NCBI RefSeq assembly: GCF_900115675.1
Contig: NZ_FOXI01000006.1
Location: 62,001 to 126,000, forward strand
Direction: 5' to 3'
DNA length: 64,000 nucleotides
Source: Halolamina pelagica
GTDB taxonomy: Archaea > Halobacteriota > Halobacteria > Halobacteriales > Haloferacaceae
Of this stretch, positions 49,288 to 57,532 are shown one piece after another. The notes under the pieces are model-generated. The model made no database searches, had not been told where the DNA came from, and saw only the letters and a program-made list of their open reading frames with translations. Each line of letters begins with the position of its first letter. The stretch's first letter is position 1. A program made the translations under genes and the position numbers.

Positions 49288-50574
49288 CTACTCGCCCGCC
49301 GCCTCATCGGCCGCGTCGGCGGCGCCCTCGGCGTCGACGACGTCGACGGTGGGGTCGAACAGCTCCATGGCGGTCCGGATCGTGTTCCAGTCGTCCTCGC
49401 CGGCGGCCTCGCGGAGGCTCTCGGTCGGCGGCGCGAGCAGCTGGGAGACCAGCGAGTCCGCCAGCGCCTCGACGGTCTCGCGCTGGTCCTCGTTCAGGTC
49501 GCCCTGGGCCTCGAGTTTGGTGAGCGCGCGGTCGAGTTCGCGGCCCTTCATGCGCTCGGCGCCCTCGTACATCCCGCGGATCGCCTCGTCGGCGCGGGCG
49601 CGCTTGAGCGAGGAGAGCAGGCGGTCGTGCTCCTCCTCGATCATCGCCTCGACCTGCCGGGCGGCCGTGCGACGCTGTTCGTGGGCACGTTCCGTGACGC
49701 GCTCCAGGTCGTCGATGTCGTGGACGACGACGCCGTCGAGCTCGTCGGCCGCGGGGTCGATGTCCCGCGGCCGGGCGATGTCGACACAGACCGCGTCGGC
49801 GCCGTCGAGGTCGCCGGCGTCGAGCACCGGGTCGGGGGCACCGGTCGCGGCGACGACGACGGTCGCGTCCTGTGCGGCCGCGGGCGCGGCGGCGAGGCCG
49901 ACCGCATCCGCGTCGACGCCCACGTCCTGGGCGACGTGTTCGGCGTTCGTGACCGTGCGGTTGGCGACGACGAGGCGGTCGACGCCCGCGCCGTCGAACG
50001 CGCGGGCCGCGAGCGTCCCCATCTCGCCGGCGCCGAGCACGAGCGCGGTCGCGTCCTCGAGTTCCGCCTCGCGGGCGGCGAGTTCGACCGCGGCCGACCC
50101 CATCGAGACGGTGCCCTCGTTGATCGCCGTCTCGGTGCGGGCCCGCTCGCCGACGTGGACCGCCTTCAGCAGCGCCTCCTCGAGGACGGGGCCGAGCGTG
50201 CCGTCCTCGCGGGCGCGCTCCATCACGTCTTTCACCTGCCCGATGATCTGGTCCTCGCCGAGCACCAGCGACTCCAGGCCGCTCGCGACCCGCATCAGGT
50301 GACGGATCGCTCCCTCGTGGTCGTACTGCGTGACCGCGCCCTCGCGGACCTCGGGGGCGAAGTCGGCCAGCGCGTCCCGGCCGTCGGCGTCGTCGTCGGT
50401 CACGACGTACGCCTCCGCGCGGTTACAGGTCGCGAGGACGACGCTCTCGTCGACGCCGGGGCGGGCTGCGAGTCGCTGGGCGGCCGCGCTGGGGTCCGCC
50501 GGCGCAGCCGACTCCACCTCCTCGACGGTCGCGAGCGTGTGGGAGACGCTCACGCCAGTGATCACTCCGGTCAC
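49288..50574 (-). CDS. hemA: glutamyl-tRNA reductase
   Basis: A 428-residue enzyme reducing Glu-tRNA to glutamate semialdehyde, the first step of tetrapyrrole synthesis in archaea. The catalytic cysteine is Cys50 in LATCNRAEAY. The GLESLVLGEDQIIGQVK block follows, then the NADPH loop ALVLGAGEMG (near residue 177) and the C-terminal dimerisation helices. The acidic Ala/Asp-rich C-tail is haloarchaeal. The start is GTG 50574 (MTGVITGVSVSH). The siroheme synthase gene often found beside haloarchaeal hemA is not here. Confidence 0.95.
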   Translation of the reverse strand: MTGVITGVSVSHTLATVEEVESAAPADPSAAAQRLAARPGVDESVVLATCNRAEAYVVTDDDADGRDALADFAPEVREGAVTQYDHEGAIRHLMRVASGLESLVLGEDQIIGQVKDVMERAREDGTLGPVLEEALLKAVHVGERARTETAINEGTVSMGSAAVELAAREAELEDATALVLGAGEMGTLAARAFDGAGVDRLVVANRTVTNAEHVAQDVGVDADAVGLAAAPAAAQDATVVVAATGAPDPVLDAGDLDGADAVCVDIARPRDIDPAADELDGVVVHDIDDLERVTERAHEQRRTAARQVEAMIEEEHDRLLSSLKRARADEAIRGMYEGAERMKGRELDRALTKLEAQGDLNEDQRETVEALADSLVSQLLAPPTESLREAAGEDDWNTIRTAMELFDPTVDVVDAEGAADAADEAAGE

Positions 50575-50655
50575 GGGTCTCTCTCAGCGGTGATAACCGT
50601 GGTACTGGGTAAAAGGTTCCGGATACGGCGAAGGGGTGAGCCGAACGGGTTCGGC

Positions 50656-51054
50656 TCAGGGGACGGTCGTGACCTGTGCGACGTGATCGAGCGCTTCGAG
50701 TTCGTCGGCGAGGCCCGACTGATCGACGCCGACCTCGTAGTAGAACACCAGATCGAACGTGCCCTCGCGGAGGAGCTGCTGGCACTCCCAGACGAACTCG
50801 TCGTCCGCGACGGTCTTGCCCTGGAACTGGTTGGAGGCGAACTCCTCGCTGTCGTTGCCGGCGTAGATGTAGCTCTCACCTTTCTGTGCGTACTCGGCGA
50901 TCACGTCGTTGATCGCCACCGTGAGTTCGTGCATCTCCAGGTCCTCCTCGCCCGCGAGGTCGGTGTGGACGATGCTGCCTTCCAGTTCGATCTCACCCGG
51001 TTCGAGCAGGCGCTTGGCCCGCCTGTAGAGTTCGTCGTCGACGGCGTCGGCCAT
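50656..51054 (-). CDS. DUF5778-like haloarchaeal protein
   Basis: A 132-residue acidic protein (ELYRRAKRLLEPGEIELEGSIVHTDL, YAQKGESYIYAGNDSEEFASN, FDLVFYYEVGVDQ). The size and sequence fit the haloarchaeal DUF5778 family as I recall it. No motif suggests a function. It is 81 bp upstream of hemA on the same strand. Confidence 0.75.
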   Translation of the reverse strand: MADAVDDELYRRAKRLLEPGEIELEGSIVHTDLAGEEDLEMHELTVAINDVIAEYAQKGESYIYAGNDSEEFASNQFQGKTVADDEFVWECQQLLREGTFDLVFYYEVGVDQSGLADELEALDHVAQVTTVP

Positions 51055-51191
51055 GTGAGCACTCCGAGCGGCGAGGGTTTACCGGTGGCGGTTCGTGCGC
51101 GGCCACGTGACGACCGGCAGCCGTGTGGCGGCGCCGGCCGCGCCGGCGAACACGCGAAAGGGCTATCCGGCCGCCGCGGGAACTGTGGGTG

Positions 51192-51794
51192 ATGCGACTC
51201 CGGTACGTGATCCCGGCGCTCCTGCTGATCCCTCTGGCAGACGCGCTGCTGCTGGTCGTCGTCGCCGACTACCTCGGCTGGCAGGCCACGGTGCTGCTGG
51301 TGGTGCTGACCGGCCTGATCGGGATGCTGCTCGTGCGCGCCGAGGGGCGCCACACGCTGGCCCGGATCCAGGAGAAAGCCGCCCGCGGGGAGGCGCCGAC
51401 GGACGAACTCTTGGACGGGGCGCTGTTGATCGCCGCGGGCGCGTTCCTCCTCACGCCCGGCGTCGTCACCGACGCGCTGGGGTTCCTGCTCACCATCCCG
51501 CCGACGCGCTACCCGATCCGGATGCTGCTGAAGCGGTTCGTGGTGATCCCCAAACTGGACGAACAGACGAACGGGTTCGTCACCGGCGGCGTTTGGACGA
51601 GCGGGTTCCCGAACGACGGCGACGCCGGCGGGAGCCCGTTCCAGGAGGACGGCGACGGCGGCCCGTTCGCCGGCGGGAACGCCGGCCCGTTCGACGGGGC
51701 GGCGAACGACCCGTTCGGGGACGGCGACGAGGACGGCGACGACGTGTACGACGTCGGCGCCGACGAGTACCGGACGAAAGACGACGAGGAGTGA
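51192..51794 (+). CDS. FxsA family membrane protein
   Basis: A 200-residue protein. The first 120 residues are the FxsA domain: helices LRYVIPALLLIPLADALLLVVVADYLG and ATVLLVVLTGLIGMLLVRAEG, a conserved amphipathic segment (RIQEKAARGEAPTDELLDGALLIAAG), then LLTPGVVTDALGFLLTIPPTR. In bacteria FxsA relieves phage T7 exclusion by F plasmids. The last 75 residues are a disordered Gly/Asp/Asn tail with repeated PF motifs. ATG 51192 was chosen. Confidence 0.9.
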   Translation: MRLRYVIPALLLIPLADALLLVVVADYLGWQATVLLVVLTGLIGMLLVRAEGRHTLARIQEKAARGEAPTDELLDGALLIAAGAFLLTPGVVTDALGFLLTIPPTRYPIRMLLKRFVVIPKLDEQTNGFVTGGVWTSGFPNDGDAGGSPFQEDGDGGPFAGGNAGPFDGAANDPFGDGDEDGDDVYDVGADEYRTKDDEE

Positions 51795-51877
51795 GGCCAG
51801 AACCGGCCGCGGGCGCCGCGGTCGGCGAAGAGAAAGCCTTAACAGATACGCCGGCCAACGACTGAATGCGCTCACCT

Positions 51878-51951
51878 GGGCCAATAGCTCAGTTAGGTTG
51901 AGCGCTCGGCTGATAACCGGGAGGTCCGCGGTTCAAATCCGCGTTGGCCCA
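51878..51951 (+). tRNA. tRNA-Ile (anticodon GAT), used as integration target
   Basis: A 74-nt cloverleaf. The acceptor GGGCCAA pairs with TTGGCCC with discriminator A, the D-arm contains AGTTAGGTTGA, the anticodon loop CTGATAA places GAT at 51912-51914, and the T-arm has the loop TTCAAAT. No intron. Its 3' end is repeated at 54948-54969, marking the attachment site of an integrated element. Confidence 0.96.
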
Positions 51952-51952
51952 T
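51931..51952 (+). repeat. attL: tRNA-Ile 3'-end core repeat
   Basis: The 22-bp sequence beginning GTTCAAATCCGCG and ending GGCCCAT is identical to 54948-54969. It covers the T-arm and acceptor 3' strand of tRNA-Ile, the usual crossover region for archaeal tyrosine integrases. Confidence 0.85.
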
Positions 51953-52292
51953 ATCCCAATGCGGTCGGCATTTAGCCGTCGCGTGTTGGGGGCTGACTCC
52001 TCCCCAGCCACCTAACTTCGTTCCTACTTACCCTGAGAGAAACGTCCATTTTCGGTTAGCTTCGACCGCACCTCTCCCGCCCCTTATCGGTGTCCACCAG
52101 TTAGATTTGCTGATTGGTCGTTTCAGGGCGAAAATACTAATCTTGTTGAAACCCATTAGTTCGGTACCCCAGTACTGAAATAGCCGGTGAGTGGGATTGC
52201 TTTCTAACCGCTCTTGGGTTTTTGTTCAGCTACTGTAGTGTTTGTACTTCCAACAGTTCCTTCAGGCTTGGATAGGAATGGTCGATTAACGA
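51953..52292. other. 340-bp left end of the element, no gene seen
   Basis: This non-coding stretch between attL and the lipoprotein gene contains AT-rich patches (for example GAAAATACTAATCTTGTTGAAA near 52133-52150 and a T-rich run near 52215) that could be promoters. Its first 70 bp resemble the chromosomal sequence to the right of attR. Confidence 0.5.
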
Positions 52293-53696
52293 ATGAGGCG
52301 CCGACGTTTCCTCCGTCACGGGGTCATTGCCGGAGTCACCGTCTCCATCGCCGGCTGTAACACAAAGACGGGTACGCCAGACGGCGAGTCGGATACATCG
52401 ACGCCCGGGGCTGACGAAACACCGGAGGACACCGCTACATCTGCAGAACAGACACCTTCGGAAGGTGAACAGCAGCCCAGCGAAGATTCCGAACCAGCGG
52501 CACGGTACTTTTTCGAGGACGAAACCGGGGCACTCGGCCACCTCGCAGACGACGAAGTACCCCAAAACTACGACCACAGCATAACCAACTCTGCTACAGA
52601 GTCCGAATACCGGGAGATGCAGAGAAACGACCGCCAGTACCCGGAAGGACTGGAAGACGGACAGTTGACGATGACCGTCGACGAAATGATCTCCCGCGCC
52701 GAAGAGATCTACAACAACCCCGAAGAAAACATAGACACATTAGGATACGAAGACCTGAACTTCGCTGAGGAAGACGACGAAATAGTATTCACCCGGGCAT
52801 TGATCAAAGCATCACAGGAAGCAGGAGTGGCCAGCTCGGGACTGGCAAATATTGTCGTAGCAAACATCGCAGAAGACGCCGTCGACCAGATCCAACCCGG
52901 CTTCACTGATTTCAAACTATCAACTCTACCAGCAACTGAACCGATAGCACCCGGAAGACAGGGACACAGCGGAGGCGTAAGAGAGAATGACTTCAATCAG
53001 AGCTTCGGGAACTCCGGCTTTAGACATATGGCTGCCCTGCTCCAGTACGAGAAAGATGGAGAAACAGAACTCAAATACGCCGAACAAACTAACTCAGTAA
53101 ACGTAAATACATTTAGAAGAGTAATCAGGGATCCAGAGTTCTCGCTCTACCGCTCAAGCCTAGAACAAGATACTGTAGACAATGCAAGAGACTCAGAGCC
53201 TGGAGACGAGGGAACAATGTTCCCAGAACACTACGTCACAGCACTCGACTACACCAAAGCAAGAGAGCTAGAGAGTTCCGATGATAACATTCTTGGGTTC
53301 GGAGAAAACAAAAGCGGAACTCTTCTAGCTGTTGGAGATGAAATAGATGCAGTTTTGATGCAACTAGTAGATGATATGGGCGTCACAGGATACAATAATA
53401 ACGAAGACCTAGATCTTGAGAGTGCTAGACCTGATTGGGGAGGTACAGTAGTATCAGATGAATTTGGGGAAAGCCTAGAAGGGTATATCACTAGCCCAAC
53501 TAATAAGGAAAGACAATATCTAGAAAATATAGGAAGAGGACTATTCCAAATTAGAAACCAAGTGGGTATGAATGCCTCAATTGCGCTAACTGGTACGTTA
53601 GAAGATCCTGAAATTCTGCCTACAGATCAAGAGACAGTGAATGCAGTAAGACAGGATCAAGCATACGATCAGGTTCGAAAAAGAGTCCTCGCGTAG
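52293..53696 (+). CDS. Tat-exported lipoprotein, element cargo, unknown function
   Basis: A 467-residue protein. MRRRRFLRHGVIAGVTVSIAGC is a twin-arginine signal with lipobox SIAGC (Cys22), so it should be exported folded and lipid-anchored outside the cell. Residues 23-70 are a Thr/Glu/Ser-rich linker typical of haloarchaeal lipoproteins. The rest is an acidic globular domain with no motif I recognise. Base composition is GC-rich at the start and AT-rich from about 53000 on, suggesting a native-type signal joined to a foreign domain or recent transfer. A surface role such as exclusion of related elements or viruses is a guess. Confidence 0.85.
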   Translation: MRRRRFLRHGVIAGVTVSIAGCNTKTGTPDGESDTSTPGADETPEDTATSAEQTPSEGEQQPSEDSEPAARYFFEDETGALGHLADDEVPQNYDHSITNSATESEYREMQRNDRQYPEGLEDGQLTMTVDEMISRAEEIYNNPEENIDTLGYEDLNFAEEDDEIVFTRALIKASQEAGVASSGLANIVVANIAEDAVDQIQPGFTDFKLSTLPATEPIAPGRQGHSGGVRENDFNQSFGNSGFRHMAALLQYEKDGETELKYAEQTNSVNVNTFRRVIRDPEFSLYRSSLEQDTVDNARDSEPGDEGTMFPEHYVTALDYTKARELESSDDNILGFGENKSGTLLAVGDEIDAVLMQLVDDMGVTGYNNNEDLDLESARPDWGGTVVSDEFGESLEGYITSPTNKERQYLENIGRGLFQIRNQVGMNASIALTGTLEDPEILPTDQETVNAVRQDQAYDQVRKRVLA

Positions 53697-53793
53697 CGGT
53701 TAGTAGTTCACCTGTACTTACCGACTGAAGAGTATGGTTTATCCGCATCAGTTAGTTCCAACTGAGCCGAATATGTCCATACTCCAGTTAGTC

Positions 53794-54819
53794 CTAAATC
53801 GAATCCAAGTAATCACGTCGCTGTTCCGCCTTCTCCTGCTCACCTCGCCGGTCGTAATGCTTCTCCAGAACGTCGAGGCTCACGTTCATCCGGTCGCTGA
53901 CGATCTTCTCCGGCACATCTCCGGACAAGTGGTGGGTAATCGACCCTCGGCGAATCGCGTGCGGACTAACACTCGATGGGCAGGTACTCGCCTTGTTTCG
54001 GTCCATTGCCTCACAAGTGTCTATTTCGCGGTCGTGTGGACACTCACCTGTGTATTGGCAAGGACGAGTAATACGGTAGATGCTGTCCCGAAGTGAGGAC
54101 TTCGCCGGTCGTCCAGAGCGAGAGGTGAACAGTGGCTTGCGGTCGTGATCGTCGGCCACCTTATCGCGGCTATACGTGAGATACGCATCCAGCGCGTCAC
54201 ATACCTCGGGACTCAAAGAGACGTATCGCTCACCTGCCTCCTTGTTCTTTAGTCGGGTATCAGTCTCAGGGCGGTGGTGAAGCTCCACATACTGCTCCTC
54301 AGGGTCGTAGTCCCCTACGTTGAGGCCGTGGGCGGCTCCGATTCGCATCCCTGTATGCCACAGCAACTCCACGAGAGCGTGCGTCCGAGTCGAGAACTCG
54401 AACTTCCGGAGGTGGTTGATAAGCTGTTCCGCGGCGTCCTTATCGAGGAGTACCGTTCGTCGGTCCTCGTTCTTATCCAGCGATGGCATCAGGATTTTCT
54501 CGTGCGTACCGGGTGCGACGGCGTCGATGGTCTCACACCACTTGATGAACACCCGGAGCGTCGATAACTGCGTAACCATCGTGACGTTGTTGAGGTCGCC
54601 GTCGTCGCGCCGCCACATTTTGAATCGCTGGAGGTCACGCCCAGTCACTTCGTTCATATTGTCGATCTCCGCGACCGTATCGGTCCACTCAACGAAGTGC
54701 TTGAGTCTGTAGTGATGCGCTTGGATGGTGGATTCGGAGACTTCCTGTCTCCGCTGTTCAAGATACAGTTCTTTTGCCTCTGTCGGCTGGATGGGTTCGA
54801 GTTCGTCGTTTAGACTCAT
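53794..54819 (-). CDS. tyrosine recombinase (integrase)
   Basis: A 341-residue XerD/phage-type integrase with an N-terminal SAM-like DNA-binding domain (residues about 10-110) and a catalytic domain. The catalytic set is Arg159 (HTGMRIG), Lys193, His287-x-x-Arg290 (SPHAIRRGS), and nucleophile Tyr322 (LEKHYDRR). A Cys cluster at 254, 260, 269 and 280 (CQYTGEC, CEAM, CP) is an insertion seen in haloarchaeal phage and plasmid integrases and probably binds zinc. The gene is intact and lies 129 bp from attR. It should catalyse excision and integration at tRNA-Ile. Confidence 0.94.
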   Translation of the reverse strand: MSLNDELEPIQPTEAKELYLEQRRQEVSESTIQAHHYRLKHFVEWTDTVAEIDNMNEVTGRDLQRFKMWRRDDGDLNNVTMVTQLSTLRVFIKWCETIDAVAPGTHEKILMPSLDKNEDRRTVLLDKDAAEQLINHLRKFEFSTRTHALVELLWHTGMRIGAAHGLNVGDYDPEEQYVELHHRPETDTRLKNKEAGERYVSLSPEVCDALDAYLTYSRDKVADDHDRKPLFTSRSGRPAKSSLRDSIYRITRPCQYTGECPHDREIDTCEAMDRNKASTCPSSVSPHAIRRGSITHHLSGDVPEKIVSDRMNVSLDVLEKHYDRRGEQEKAEQRRDYLDSI

Positions 54820-54911
54820 TGCTGTCTCCGAATCCCGATGCGCTCGTTGAACCGCCTCCTTCCAATGTGCGCGTCAGGGGGCAACCGAATCTGCGGTGCG
54901 GTCCGGGCCGA

Positions 54912-54927
54912 GGGCGATTTATCGCCC
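54912..54927. repeat. hairpin next to attR
   Basis: GGGCGAT-TT-ATCGCCC is a perfect 16-bp palindrome with a 2-nt centre, 20 bp to the left of the attR core. It could be an arm site for the integrase or a terminator. Confidence 0.5.
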
Positions 54928-54947
54928 GAAGGCGCGGCGGTCCGCGC

Positions 54948-54969
54948 GTTCAAATCCGCGTTGGCCCAT
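54948..54969 (+). repeat. attR: duplicated tRNA-Ile 3' end
   Basis: Identical to attL (51931-51952) over 22 bp. To its left the match continues as GGTCCGCG with one extra C, so the two copies agree for about 30 bp with a single indel. To its right lies sequence similar to the start of the element. Confidence 0.85.
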
Positions 54970-55055
54970 CCAATTTCGGGCTGACTCCCCAGCCACCTAA
55001 CTTCGGCCGCTAACTCCCGAGAGAGGTCTCCGTCCGGACCGTTCGTCCGTCGCTC

Positions 55056-57425
55056 CTACTCCACCCGGACCGTCCGATCGTCCCGTACCGGCGCCAGCGG
55101 CAGTTCCGGGAACGTCGCCTCGACGACGAACCGGAGTTCGTCCTCGTCGGCGCCGAACACCGGCGCCGGCACCGTCTCCGAGTCGCGGAGATACGTCGCC
55201 GTCTCGGTCATCTCCGTCCCGTTGACCGTCACCCGGACACCCACGCGGGCGCCGCCGCCCACGTTGCGCACGATCAACTCACACATCTCGTTCTCGCCGG
55301 TCGGGATCGAGTCGGGGAACTGGCCCCAGCCGACCGAGATCCGGGGCAGGTCGCCCGCGGCGTCGACGACGCGCTCGGCGACGCTCCGCGAGAGTCCGGC
55401 GTTCGTGAGTTTCTCGGCGCCCGCGTCGACCAGTTCCGACGGCGAAGCGAACCCAGCGTCGGCCAGCGACTCCGCGCGGCCGGCGCCGACGCCCTCGATC
55501 GCCGTGAGCCCCACCGCGTCCCGCGGCACGCCGTGTTCGACGCGGGCCTCCACCCGGCGGACGAGGTTGGCCGCCCGCGGGCCGGCGAACGCGGCGGCGA
55601 ACTCCCGGAGCGCGGCGACGAGTCTGAGCGCGTTCTGGCGGATGATCCACGCGTCCGACCGGAGTTCGCTGGGAGTACGCCCCTCGGTCGCGGCGTGGAG
55701 GATGGCCAGCACCTTGCGGTTGCCGTTCTCCAGGTCGGTCTCGACGCCGGCGCCGTCGAGCGCGCGGTCGATCGCCTCGGTCTCGGACTGGCGGGCCGAG
55801 ACGGAGGCGAACTCGCCGGCGGCGGCGACGGCCTCGAGCACGTCGTCGCCGGTCAGGCGGTCGCGCTCGCAGACCTCGCGGAACCGCTCGGCAGTGTCGA
55901 GCCGGAGGTAGTAGTTCGACGCGAGTCGCCCCAGCGTCGTCGCCTCGACCGCGAGGTCGTCGTCGGTCTCGACGAACCCGGACTCGACGAGGCTCTCGAC
56001 GGTCCCGCGCACGCGCTCGCGGAGGTTCTCGAAGTCGTACTGGTCGGGTTTCGACTGGGCGCGGACGTAGTAGAACGTGGTCTCGACCCAGGACATCACG
56101 TCGTCCAGCCCCTGGATCGTCCCCATCGCCACCTCGGCGTTGAGGTGGGTCTCGATGTCGCCGGCGAGCGTCGACTCGATCTCCTTCCCCTCCCGCAGGA
56201 GGGTCCGGTACTTGTCGGCCTCGTCGGCGTCGCAGACCACCCAACCGTAGCCCACGTCGTCGTACCCCGGCCGCCCCGCACGGCCGAGCATCTGGAGCAC
56301 GTCGAGCGGCGATATGTCCACCTCGCCCTCCAGGGGGTCGTGGTACTTCGTGTCGCGAATCACCACACAGCGGGCGGGGAGGTTCACCCCCCACGCGAGC
56401 GTGGAGGTCGAAAAGAGGAGCTGGATCTTCCCCTCCTTGAACCACTGCTCGACGAGGTCCTTGTCGTTGCGCGAGAGGCCGGCGTGGTGGAACGCGACGC
56501 CGTCGACGACGGAGTTGCGCAGCGTCTCGTTCTCGACCTCCTTGGCGGCGGTGTGGAAGTCGTAGTCGCCGCGGGAGCCCATCTCGATTTCCCACTCGGT
56601 CGTCTCGTCGCGGGCCTTCTCGGCGGCGCGGACGGTGTCCTGCCGCGAGGAGACGAAGACGAGTGACTGTCCCTCCTCGCTGATGTGCGGTTTCGCGAGG
56701 TCGAGCGTGCGGTAGAGCCGGCGGTACTTGTCGGCGAAGGAGTTCTCCCCGTGGCTGTACGTTTTCACGCCGGTTTCGAGGTCGACCGGGCGGTACTCGT
56801 CGCCGAAGGCGAACGTGCTCTCCGGCGGCGCGTCGAGCCACTCCGCCACGTCCTCGACGTTGGGCATCGTCGCCGACAGCGCGACGATCCGGGGGTCACA
56901 GAGCCGGCGGAGCCGCGAGACGGTGACTTCGAGCACCGAGCCGCGCTTCTCCGAATCGAGCAGGTGGACCTCGTCGATCACACAGCAGTCCACGTCGGTG
57001 ATGAAGCCGTAGCGCGCCGACTCGTGTTTCCGGGTGGCTGAGTCGGTCTTCTCCGGCGTCATCACGAGGATGTCCGCGCGCTCGGCCCGGCGCGGGTCGA
57101 GGTCGCGCTCGCCGGTGACGACGTAGACGGAGTAGCCGAGTTCTTCGAACCGGTCCCACTCGGCCTCCTTCTCGTTGGTCAGCGCGCGCATCGGCGCGAT
57201 AAAGAGCGCCGTACCGCCCTCGCGCAGCGTCTTGCAGATGGCCAGCTCCGCGAGCGCGGTCTTGCCCGACGCGGTCGGCGCGCTGGCGACGACGTTCTCG
57301 TCAGTCTCCAGGAGGGCGGGCAGCGCCTCCCGCTGCATCGCGTTGAACTCCTCGAACGCGAACGCCGCGGCGAACTCGGGGACGGCGTCGGCGACGCGGG
57401 CCGTGGCGTCGGAGCGCTGAGACAC
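55056..57425 (-). CDS. Ski2/Hel308-like DNA helicase with Sec63-like C-terminus
   Basis: A 789-residue superfamily 2 helicase. Motif I is ASAPTASGKTALAE (near residues 46-59), motif II DEVHLLD (near 147), motif III LSATMPN, and motif VI MLGRAGRPGYDD (near 375). A winged helix and a ratchet-like helical bundle follow, then an HhH (LTAIEGVGAGRAESLADAGF, near 655-675) and a beta-rich final domain of about 100 residues with FN3-like strands. The ratchet-HhH-FN3 order resembles the Sec63 unit of Brr2/Mer3. It likely acts in DNA repair or replication restart. GTG 57425 was chosen. Confidence 0.92.
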   Translation of the reverse strand: MSQRSDATARVADAVPEFAAAFAFEEFNAMQREALPALLETDENVVASAPTASGKTALAELAICKTLREGGTALFIAPMRALTNEKEAEWDRFEELGYSVYVVTGERDLDPRRAERADILVMTPEKTDSATRKHESARYGFITDVDCCVIDEVHLLDSEKRGSVLEVTVSRLRRLCDPRIVALSATMPNVEDVAEWLDAPPESTFAFGDEYRPVDLETGVKTYSHGENSFADKYRRLYRTLDLAKPHISEEGQSLVFVSSRQDTVRAAEKARDETTEWEIEMGSRGDYDFHTAAKEVENETLRNSVVDGVAFHHAGLSRNDKDLVEQWFKEGKIQLLFSTSTLAWGVNLPARCVVIRDTKYHDPLEGEVDISPLDVLQMLGRAGRPGYDDVGYGWVVCDADEADKYRTLLREGKEIESTLAGDIETHLNAEVAMGTIQGLDDVMSWVETTFYYVRAQSKPDQYDFENLRERVRGTVESLVESGFVETDDDLAVEATTLGRLASNYYLRLDTAERFREVCERDRLTGDDVLEAVAAAGEFASVSARQSETEAIDRALDGAGVETDLENGNRKVLAILHAATEGRTPSELRSDAWIIRQNALRLVAALREFAAAFAGPRAANLVRRVEARVEHGVPRDAVGLTAIEGVGAGRAESLADAGFASPSELVDAGAEKLTNAGLSRSVAERVVDAAGDLPRISVGWGQFPDSIPTGENEMCELIVRNVGGGARVGVRVTVNGTEMTETATYLRDSETVPAPVFGADEDELRFVVEATFPELPLAPVRDDRTVRVE

Positions 57426-57532
57426 GGTCCGAACCGGGTGGGCCACGGAGAAAGAGGTTTCCTTCGCTCGCGCGGGCGCGCCCACGGCGGGGCGGTCGCG
57501 AAACGATCACGTCGCGACGCCCCGACGGCGGC

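Larger units (their letters stand above)
51953..54969. mobile_element. 3.0-kb integrated element at tRNA-Ile
   Basis: The element is bounded by a 22-bp direct repeat of the tRNA-Ile 3' end and contains only two clear genes: a Tat lipoprotein (+) and a tyrosine integrase (-). No replication, capsid or partition gene is seen, so it is a minimal or reduced element, perhaps a satellite moved by another element. The cargo gene becomes AT-rich toward its 3' end, unlike chromosomal neighbours. Just inside attL and just outside attR there is further similarity (CCCCAGCCACCTAACTTCG at 52002-52020 and 54987-55005). Confidence 0.85.
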
